Shown: piece after piece, positions 25,474 to 32,004 of the stretch
Layout: each line of letters begins with the position of its first letter
How positions within the stretch are numbered: the first letter of the stretch is position 1
Assembly: GCF_024436055.1 (NCBI RefSeq)
Contig: NZ_JANFNH010000039.1
Span: forward strand, 1-64,000
DNA: 64,000 nt
Direction of reading: 5' to 3'
From: Streptantibioticus rubrisoli
GTDB taxonomy: Bacteria > Actinomycetota > Actinomycetes > Streptomycetales > Streptomycetaceae
Notes under the pieces: model-generated
The model's input: the letters and a program-made list of their open reading frames with translations, nothing else
What the model was told of the DNA's origin: nothing
Databases searched by the model: none
Program-made: the position numbers and the translations under genes

Positions 25474-25477
25474 AGGA

Positions 25478-26404
25478 TCACCCCTCCGTCAGCCGTCGCG
25501 AAGAAGCGCCGTACGCCTGAGCGTTGCGCACGAAGAGCTCGTGCAGGTCGCGGACCGCCCGCGGAACGGAGCCGGAATGGCGGCGCTGCAGTACCAGCAG
25601 TACGTCGGTCGCATCCCCCGCGAGCGGCCGCACAGTGATCGCGCCCCGTCGTTCCAGCGGGTCGCCGACGACGCTGAAGTCCGGCAGCACTGTGGCCCCC
25701 AGCCCCTCGGCCACCATCAGTTTGCCCATCTCCGCGCCGTCGGTGGAGTACGAGAAGGACGGGGTCCGGCCGCGCAGCAGCCGGTGCACGAAACGGTGCA
25801 TCACATAGCCGGACCGCATCACGACCAGCGGCTCGGCCAGGAGACTGTCCGCGTCCACCGCATCCATGGCCGCCAGCGGACTGTCCGGACGCACGCACAC
25901 CACCGGTCGGCCGCAGAGCAACTCCGTCGTCTCGAAGCCGGGCGGCATGTCGTCGCCCCGGAGGTAGTTCACCAGTCCCAGGTCGAACGCGCCCTCCAAC
26001 AGCCCGCGGTGGATGTCGGCCTGCTGCGCGCCGACCAACTCCACCTGGGTGACCGGGTGCGAGGCCCGGAACTCGCGCACGGTCGGGATGACCAGCGGGA
26101 CGGTGGCTGTGTTCACCGTCCCGAGCCGGACCATGCGGCTGATGCGGTGCTGGTCGCCGGCCGCGCCGCGCAGCCGGTCGACCGCGTCCAGCACGCTCAT
26201 GATGTGCGGCAGCAACTCGCGTCCCTCGTCGCTGATCTTCGCCCCGGACCGCTTGCGCTCCAGCAGGTCCACGCCGAGCTCGCGCTCCAGATTGCGTACG
26301 GTCTCGCTGAGCGCAGGCTGGGACAGGTGCAGTTCCTCGGCGGCGCGCCGCAGCGAACCGAGCCGTGTGACGGCGGCGATGTATTCGAGCTGTTCGATAC
26401 GCAC
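25478..26404 (-). CDS. LysR-family regulator of the sulfonate operon
   Basis: A 308-residue LysR regulator. The GTG at 26404 is chosen because it places the family N-terminus (RIEQLEYIAAVTRLGSLRRA) right at the start; upstream in-frame codons are untypical. The winged helix-turn-helix covers residues 1-60 (AAEELHLSQPALSETVRNLE), and the effector domain about 92-300 (VRLGTVNTATVPLVIP, GAFDLGLVNYL). Cys/O-acetylserine-type LysR proteins (CysB, SsuR) control sulfonate use, and this one is divergent from the leader peptide and sfnG-ssuE-sfnB-ssuD operon, so it very likely regulates it. Ligand unknown. Confidence 0.88.
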   Translation of the reverse strand: MRIEQLEYIAAVTRLGSLRRAAEELHLSQPALSETVRNLERELGVDLLERKRSGAKISDEGRELLPHIMSVLDAVDRLRGAAGDQHRISRMVRLGTVNTATVPLVIPTVREFRASHPVTQVELVGAQQADIHRGLLEGAFDLGLVNYLRGDDMPPGFETTELLCGRPVVCVRPDSPLAAMDAVDADSLLAEPLVVMRSGYVMHRFVHRLLRGRTPSFSYSTDGAEMGKLMVAEGLGATVLPDFSVVGDPLERRGAITVRPLAGDATDVLLVLQRRHSGSVPRAVRDLHELFVRNAQAYGASSRRLTEG

Positions 26405-26541
26405 GAGCAGGAGACTGCGCCCTCCCGGGACCGGGTTCAAGGAAATCCCTGTCACAACCTCGTGAATACCGACTCTCACCATGTGGAATCACGTCCGGGC
26501 ATTCTTGACCGGCCAGACTCCTTCCTGGTTCGATCGGTGGC

Positions 26542-26622
26542 ATGAAGCGACAGGACCTCACGCGGCGACGCCACGTCGACCTTGCGCGTGTCTCCAGCGC
26601 CTCCTGTCGCTGGCGGGTCTGA
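26542..26622 (+). CDS. Sulfur-type leader peptide 3
   Basis: A 26-residue peptide (MKRQDLTRR...) whose middle, RHVDLARVSSASC, matches the same leader-peptide pattern as those at 16041 and 20072, again ending with a cysteine codon shortly before the stop. It starts with ATG at 26542, 137 bp from the divergent LysR start, and precedes sfnG by 175 bp, leaving room for an attenuator. This supports cysteine-responsive control of the sulfone/sulfonate genes. Confidence 0.75.
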   Translation: MKRQDLTRRRHVDLARVSSASCRWRV

Positions 26623-26797
26623 GCGCACCCGAGGAAAACCCTCCCACCCGCTCCCTCTGTGACTTCCTTCCGTTAATTCCGGTCCCGGCTCATTTCCGTC
26701 GTGACGACGGCTGCCCCGGAAACGCCGCTCCAGCGTGTCTGAATTCCGCGGAGCTCATTCGTCCTGCCCGCGCAGCATTCTCCTGCCAGGAGTTCCC

Positions 26798-27934
26798 ATG
26801 CCCGCATCCTCCGCGTACCCCGGATCCGATCCGGTCCGCTTCGCCTACTGGGTGCCGAACGTCAGTGGCGGTCTGGTCACCAGCACCGTCGAGCAGCGCA
26901 CCGACTGGGGCTACGACTACAACCGCGAACTCGCCGTCCTCGCCGAGGACAACGGCTTCGACTACGCGCTCAGCCAGGTCCGCTACATGGCCAGCTACGG
27001 CGCCGAGTACCAGCACGAGTCCACCAGCTTCAGCCTCGCGCTGCTGCTCGCCACCCAGCGGCTGAAGGTCATCGCCGCCGTCCACCCCGGCCTGTGGCAC
27101 CCGGGCGTCCTCGCCAAACTCGGCGCCACCGCCGACCACTTGTCGCACGGCCGCTTCGCCGTCAACGTGGTCAGTGGCTGGTTCAAGGGCGAGTTCACCG
27201 CGCTGGGCGAGCCCTGGCTGGAGCACGACGAACGCTACCGGCGCTCCGAGGAGTTCATCCGCGCCCTGCGGAAGATCTGGACCGAGGACCACGCCGAACT
27301 CGCCGGTGACTTCTACCGGTTGCGCGACTTCTCCCTCAAGCCCAAGCCGCTGAACACCCCCGAGCGCCCGCACCCGGAGATCTTCCAGGGCGGCAACTCC
27401 ACCGCCGCGCGCGCCATGGCCGGCCGCGTCTCCGACTGGTACTTCTCCAACGGCAAGGACTTCGACGGCGTCACCGAGCAGATCGGCGACATCCGTGCCT
27501 CCGCCGCCCAAGTGGGCCGTACTCCACCGAAGTTCGGCCTCAACGCCTTCCTCATCGCCCGCGACACCGAGGCCGAAGCCCGCGACACGCTCCGCGAGAT
27601 CGTCGCTAGGGCCGACACGCAGGCCGTGCACGGCTTCCGCGACGCCGTCCGGCAGGCCGGTCCGTCCACCGGCGACGGCAAGGGCATGTGGCAGGACTCC
27701 ACGTTCGAGGACCTCGTCCAGTACAACGACGGCTTCCGCACGGGTCTGATCGGCACCCCTGAGCAGATCGCCGAGCGGATCGTCGCCTACAAGCGGCTCG
27801 GCGTCGACCTCTTCCTCCTCGGCTTCCTGCACTACCTGGAGGAGGTCGAGTACTTCGGCAAGCGGGTGCTGCCCCTGGTGCGCGAACTGGAGGCGCAGGA
27901 AGCCGCGTCCGAGCCCGCCGCCGCCCACGCCTGA
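26798..27934 (+). CDS. sfnG: Dimethylsulfone-type monooxygenase SfnG
   Basis: A 378-residue LLM enzyme with strong family signature: VRFAYWVPNVSGGLV near residue 13, QRTDWGYDYNRELA, SYGAEYQHESTSFS, VNVVSGWFKGEFTALGEPW, RRSEEFIRALRKIW and PEIFQGGNSTAARAM. SfnG converts dimethylsulfone with FMNH2 and O2 to methanesulfinate. ATG at 26798 has CCAGGAG just upstream; an in-frame start further up adds an unconserved tail. It heads an operon containing the flavin reductase and the sulfonate enzyme that would be needed to finish the route to sulfite. Confidence 0.9.
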   Translation: MPASSAYPGSDPVRFAYWVPNVSGGLVTSTVEQRTDWGYDYNRELAVLAEDNGFDYALSQVRYMASYGAEYQHESTSFSLALLLATQRLKVIAAVHPGLWHPGVLAKLGATADHLSHGRFAVNVVSGWFKGEFTALGEPWLEHDERYRRSEEFIRALRKIWTEDHAELAGDFYRLRDFSLKPKPLNTPERPHPEIFQGGNSTAARAMAGRVSDWYFSNGKDFDGVTEQIGDIRASAAQVGRTPPKFGLNAFLIARDTEAEARDTLREIVARADTQAVHGFRDAVRQAGPSTGDGKGMWQDSTFEDLVQYNDGFRTGLIGTPEQIAERIVAYKRLGVDLFLLGFLHYLEEVEYFGKRVLPLVRELEAQEAASEPAAAHA

Positions 27935-27975
27935 CCGCGGCCCGCACACGAAACGACGATCCGAAAGGTCCTCCC

Positions 27976-28533
27976 ATGGCCACTGTCCTGTCCGTCTCCG
28001 GAAGCCCCTCCACCACCTCCCGCACCGCTCGGCTGCTGCGCCACCTGGACGAGCGGCTCATCGCGCAGGGGCACGAGGTGAGTGCACTGGACGTTCGTAC
28101 CCTGCCTGCCGAGGCGCTGCTCGGGGCAGACTTCGGTCACCCGGCGATCGTCCGGGCCACCGCCCTGTTCGAGCAGGCGGACGGGGTGGTGATCGGTACC
28201 CCTGTCTACAAGGCCGCCTACTCCGGACTGCTGAAGTCCCTGCTCGACCTGCTCCCGCAGTACGCCCTGTCAGGCAAGACGGTCCTCCCGCTGGCCACCG
28301 GCGGCACCACTGCCCACGTCCTGGCCATCGACTACGCCCTGCGCCCGGTGCTGGCCTCCATGGGGCCTGCGCACATCACGCCGGGCTGGTTCACGCTCGA
28401 CAAGGACATCACGGTGGGCGAGGACGGCACGCTGACCGTCGCGTCGGGATCGGCCGAGGCTCTGGCGCAGGTCACGGACCAGTTCTCGGCCGCGCTGGGC
28501 GGGCGTACGACGCTGCTGGCGGCCGCCGGATGA
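27976..28533 (+). CDS. ssuE: NAD(P)H-dependent FMN reductase
   Basis: A 185-residue flavodoxin-fold reductase of the SsuE/MsuE type. The phosphate-binding start LSVSGSPSTTSRTARL and the flavin contact GTPVYKAAYSGLLKSLLDLLP are intact. It reduces FMN with NAD(P)H and passes FMNH2 to the monooxygenases SfnG and SsuD in this operon, and possibly to the four LLM enzymes upstream that lack their own reductase. AAAGGTCC lies before the ATG; the stop overlaps the sfnB start (ATGA). Symbol could equally be msuE. Confidence 0.9.
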   Translation: MATVLSVSGSPSTTSRTARLLRHLDERLIAQGHEVSALDVRTLPAEALLGADFGHPAIVRATALFEQADGVVIGTPVYKAAYSGLLKSLLDLLPQYALSGKTVLPLATGGTTAHVLAIDYALRPVLASMGPAHITPGWFTLDKDITVGEDGTLTVASGSAEALAQVTDQFSAALGGRTTLLAAAG

Positions 28534-29726
28534 GCAAGGCGCACGTCATCGCGGATGACGCCGAGGCCCTTGCCGTGGCCGCGGAGCTGGCCGGGGACTT
28601 CCGCAAGGGCGCCGCCGAGCGGGACGCGCGGCGCAGGCTCCCCCATGCGGAGTTGGAGCGGCTGTCCGCCTCCGGGCTGCTCGCCGTGACCGTGCCCGCC
28701 CGCTTCGGCGGTGCGGACATCCGTGCGGACACGCTCGCCGAGATCTTCCGACTGCTGGCCGCCGCCGACGCCAGCCTGGCCCAGATCCCGCAGAGCCACT
28801 TCGTGTACGTGGGCGTGCTGCGCCGGCAGGGAACCGACGAGCAGCAGGAGTTCTTCTTCGGCGAGGTCCTGGCGGGCAGGCGGTTCGGCAACGCCCAGTC
28901 CGAGGCGGGCACCCAACACGTCCAGGACATCCGCACCCGCCTCGCCCGGCTCCCGGACGGGTCGTACGTCCTCGACGGCGTCAAGCACTACTCCACGGGC
29001 GCGCTGTTCGCCCACTGGATCCCCGTCCTCGCCCGCACCGAGGACGACACCCTGCAGGTGGCGTACGTACCGCGCGACGCGCCCGGCCTCACGGTCGTGG
29101 ACGACTGGGACGGTATGGGACAGCGCACCACCGCCAGCGGAACCGTCCGCCTGGAGTCGGTGCCCGTGCCCGCCGACCGCGTGGTGCCCCACCACCTCAC
29201 CTTCCAAGGACCCCAACTCCACGGTGCGGTAGCTCAGTTGCTGCACGCGGCCATCGATGCCGGGATCGCCTCCGGGGCGCTGGCCGAGGCGGTGGAGTTC
29301 GTCCGCACGAAGAGCCGCCCCTGGTTCGAGAGCGCCGCCGAAGGGCACGCGACCGCCGCGGAGGATCCGCTGCTGATCCAGCGGTTCGGCGAACTGGCGA
29401 TCAGACAACGGGCTGCCCAAGCGTTGCTCCGCGAGGCCGCCCGCGCGGTAGACGACGCCCGCGCCGAGTTGACTGACGATTCGGCCGCCGAGGCATCGAT
29501 CGCGGTGGCCGCCGCGAAAGTGACGGCGGCCGAGGCCGCCGTGGAGCTCGCCAGCGCCCTTTTCGAGGTCTCCGGCACCCGCTCGGCGCTCGACTCCCTG
29601 GGCCTGCACCGCCATTGGCGCGACGCGCGCACCCACACCCTGCACGACCCGGCCCGCTGGAAGGTCCAGCACATCGGCCGCTACGTGCTGGGCGGCACCA
29701 GGCCGCCCCGCCACGGCCTCCTGTGA
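28530..29726 (+). CDS. sfnB: SfnB-family sulfur acquisition oxidoreductase
   Basis: A 398-residue acyl-CoA-dehydrogenase-fold flavoprotein of the SfnB type. Landmarks are the helical N-terminal domain (LSASGLLAVTVPARFGGADI), LAQIPQSHFVYVGVLRRQG, the flavin-binding beta domain (FGNAQSEAGTQHVQDI, DGVKHYSTGALFAHW) and the C-terminal helix ending LGGTRPPRHGLL. SfnB proteins act in dimethylsulfone/organosulfur use, but their reaction is unclear and the acyl-CoA base is not conserved as in true dehydrogenases. Translated with ssuE. Confidence 0.88.
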   Translation: MSKAHVIADDAEALAVAAELAGDFRKGAAERDARRRLPHAELERLSASGLLAVTVPARFGGADIRADTLAEIFRLLAAADASLAQIPQSHFVYVGVLRRQGTDEQQEFFFGEVLAGRRFGNAQSEAGTQHVQDIRTRLARLPDGSYVLDGVKHYSTGALFAHWIPVLARTEDDTLQVAYVPRDAPGLTVVDDWDGMGQRTTASGTVRLESVPVPADRVVPHHLTFQGPQLHGAVAQLLHAAIDAGIASGALAEAVEFVRTKSRPWFESAAEGHATAAEDPLLIQRFGELAIRQRAAQALLREAARAVDDARAELTDDSAAEASIAVAAAKVTAAEAAVELASALFEVSGTRSALDSLGLHRHWRDARTHTLHDPARWKVQHIGRYVLGGTRPPRHGLL

Positions 29727-29759
29727 CGAACGCTGACGAACACCGATCGGAGCCCCCAC

Positions 29760-30917
29760 GTGTCCCTCACCTTCCACTGGTTCCTGCCCACCAACGGCGA
29801 CAGCCGCCACGTCGTCGGCGGCGGCCACGGCACCCCCGCCACGGAGTCCGGGCGCGACCGGCCGCCGACGGTCGCCTACCTGAGCCAGATCGCCCGCGCC
29901 GCCGAAGACCTGGGTTTCGTCGGCGCGCTCACCCCGACCGGCGCCTGGTGCGAGGACGCGTGGCTGACCACCGCCATGGTCAGCCAGCACACCGAACGCC
30001 TGAAGTTCCTCGTCGCCTTCCGCCCCGGCTTCGTCTCGCCGACGCTCGCGGCCCAGACGGCCTCCACCTTCCAGCGGCAGACCGGCGGACGGCTCCTGCT
30101 CAACGTCGTAACCGGCGGCGAGAGCCACGAGCAGCGGGCCTACGGCGACTTCCTCGACAAGGACGCCCGCTACCGCCGTACCGGCGAATTCCTGGAAATC
30201 GTCCGGGGGTTGTGGGAGGGCAAGACCGTCGACCTGTCCGGCGAGCACCTCCAAGTCGAGGACGCCAGGCTCGCCCGGCTGCCCGACCCCGTTCCCGAGG
30301 TGTTCTTCGGGGGCTCCTCGCCCATCGCGGGAGAGGTCGCCGCCAGGCATGTCGACGTCTACCTCACCTGGGGCGAGCCGCCCACCGCTGTCGCCGGGAA
30401 GATCGCCTGGATCAGGAAGCTGGCCGCGCAAGAGGGTCGCAGCGTCCGCTTCGGAATCCGGTTGCACGTCATCACCCGCGACACCTCCGAGCAGGCCTGG
30501 GCCGAGGCGGAGCGGCTGCTGGCGGGCTTCGACGCGGAGACCGTGCGGCAGGTCCAGGCCGGGCTTGCCCGCAGTGAGTCGGAGGGCCAGCAGCGGATGC
30601 TGGCCCTACACGGGGGCGGGAGTGGGGACGGGCTGGAGATCCACCCCAACCTGTGGGCGGGCATCGGCCTGGTGCGCGGCGGCGCGGGGACGGCTCTGGT
30701 CGGCAGCCACGAGGAGGTCGCCGAGCGGATCAAGGAGTACGCGGCCCTGGGCATCGAGGAGTTCATCTTCTCCGGGTATCCGCATCTGGAGGAGGCGTAC
30801 TGGTTCGGCGAGGGCGTGCTGCCGAAGCTTCAGGCGCAGGGTCTGTGGCGGCACCCGTACGGGCAGCAGGTGGCCCCCGCCGCCCAGGTCCCCTTCGCCG
30901 GTGCCGGGACCGCGTGA
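29760..30917 (+). CDS. ssuD: FMNH2-dependent alkanesulfonate monooxygenase
   Basis: A 385-residue LLM enzyme of SsuD type: FHWFLPTNGDSRHVV at the N-terminus (SsuD-like W-F-x-P-T-x-G-D), SQIARAAEDLGFVGALTPTG, LKFLVAFRPGFVSPTLAAQ, GGRLLLNVVTGGESHEQRAYG and FGGSSPIAGEVAARHVDVYLTWGEPP. It cleaves alkanesulfonates to aldehyde and sulfite using FMNH2 and O2. GTG at 29760 fits this N-terminus. Last intact gene of the operon; methanesulfonate arising from the SfnG product would be a natural substrate. Confidence 0.92.
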   Translation: MSLTFHWFLPTNGDSRHVVGGGHGTPATESGRDRPPTVAYLSQIARAAEDLGFVGALTPTGAWCEDAWLTTAMVSQHTERLKFLVAFRPGFVSPTLAAQTASTFQRQTGGRLLLNVVTGGESHEQRAYGDFLDKDARYRRTGEFLEIVRGLWEGKTVDLSGEHLQVEDARLARLPDPVPEVFFGGSSPIAGEVAARHVDVYLTWGEPPTAVAGKIAWIRKLAAQEGRSVRFGIRLHVITRDTSEQAWAEAERLLAGFDAETVRQVQAGLARSESEGQQRMLALHGGGSGDGLEIHPNLWAGIGLVRGGAGTALVGSHEEVAERIKEYAALGIEEFIFSGYPHLEEAYWFGEGVLPKLQAQGLWRHPYGQQVAPAAQVPFAGAGTA

Positions 30918-30925
30918 TGACCTAG

Positions 30926-31170
30926 GTGATCGCCGACGACGCCGAGGTTCGACGGCTTCAATTCGCCTACGCCGCCACCCACGGCACCTTCGCCGACTTC
31001 CTCGACCTCGTCGTCCCGGCGCAGCCGCGGCAGGATCCCGGCTCCGTCCAGCGGCGCCGCGCTCCGCGAACGCCTCCACGGCGCGGTCGGCAGCCCCCCG
31101 GGTCAGGGACGACCACCCGGCCGCCCGCCATCGCGAACTCGCCATCCGGGAGCGCGGATCAGCCGGAAGA
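30926..31170 (+). pseudogene. Tail remnant of another NtaA-type monooxygenase
   Basis: Right after ssuD the DNA shows pieces of an NtaA-type C-terminus in three frames: THGTFADFLDLVVP in frame with the GTG at 30926, then ALRERLHGAVG in the next frame, then VRDDHPAARHRELAIR in the third. A start-like GTG is fortuitous. The rest of the gene is gone. It suggests the monooxygenase array was once longer. Confidence 0.5.
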
Positions 31171-31215
31171 CCCGCGCTTTCCTAGCCGGGAGGGCGACCG
31201 GTGCAGGGGGCCGAT

Positions 31216-31698
31216 ATGACACTGATGGATAATCGCGGCATGCGGATCTCGGCGCGGGCGGACTATGCGGTGCGGGCGGCACTGGAGTTGGCCGCAGCGG
31301 GAAGCGAGGCCTCGCTCAAGGCCGAGGCGATCGCCGCGGCGCAGGGCATCCCGCACAAATTCCTGGAGGGCATCCTCGGCGACCTGCGCCGGGGCGGTCT
31401 TGTGGTCAGCCAGCGGGGCGGCAAGGGCGGCTACCGGCTCGCCCGCCCGGCGGAGTCGATCGCCATCGCCGACGTCATCCGCGTCGCGGACGGCCCCCTG
31501 GTGTCGGTGCGGGGAGTGCGCCCACCCGAGCTCTCCTACTGCGGTCCCGCGGAGTCGCTGCTGCCGCTGTGGATCGCCGTACGCGCCAACGTCCGCAAGA
31601 TCCTCGGCGAGGTCACCCTGGCTCACGTGGCCGCGGCCAAGCTGCCCGACGAGGTTGTGAGCCTCGCGGAGGACCCCGGGGCCTGGACGAATCCCTGA
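31216..31698 (+). CDS. Rrf2-family transcriptional regulator
   Basis: A 160-residue Rrf2 protein: MRISARADYAVRAALEL, IPHKFLEGILGDLRRGGLVVSQRGGKGGYRLARP forms the winged helix and wing, and VADGPLVSVRG leads to the sensor region. Only one cysteine (LSYCGPAESL) lies there, not the three of iron-sulfur Rrf2 proteins such as IscR or NsrR, so it resembles CymR-type cysteine-metabolism repressors that work without a cluster. ATG codons at 31216, 31225 and 31240 compete; the first follows AGGGGG, the last matches the family start best. Its place between two sulfur operons suggests it controls sulfur genes. Confidence 0.85.
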   Translation: MTLMDNRGMRISARADYAVRAALELAAAGSEASLKAEAIAAAQGIPHKFLEGILGDLRRGGLVVSQRGGKGGYRLARPAESIAIADVIRVADGPLVSVRGVRPPELSYCGPAESLLPLWIAVRANVRKILGEVTLAHVAAAKLPDEVVSLAEDPGAWTNP

Positions 31699-31717
31699 CC
31701 GACACCACCCCGGCGCA

Positions 31718-31957
31718 TCCGGCTACCCGAGCGGCTACAACACCTACGCGGGCGCCGTGCAGACCGTGCTGTCGGCGCTCGCAGGTCCGCGTACCGCCCC
31801 GTTCGCACTGACCAGCCCCACCGCGCCGGGCATGACCCGGACCTACACCACCTGGAAGCAGCTCTCGGACGAGAACGTCGACGCCTGGGTCTTCTCCGGG
31901 ATCCACACGAGGCTGGCTGACCTGGCGGGGATCACGCTCGGCACGAACGTGGCGGTA
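31718..31957 (+). pseudogene. C-terminal fragment of a vanadium haloperoxidase/PAP2-type protein
   Basis: The frame reads SGYPSGYNTYAGAV, LTSPTAPGMTRTYTTW, VDAWVFSGIHTRLADLAG, corresponding to the active-site end of actinobacterial vanadium-dependent haloperoxidase-like phosphatases (normally SGH-N, S-G-I-H-x-R). The first active-site His is replaced by Tyr (SGYN) and the whole N-terminal part is absent. Dead fragment wedged between the Rrf2 gene and the converging flavoprotein gene. Confidence 0.7.
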
Positions 31958-32004
31958 CGTTCTGCAGAACACGGGACGCCTCCTGGCCGCACGGCACGTC
32001 GCGG

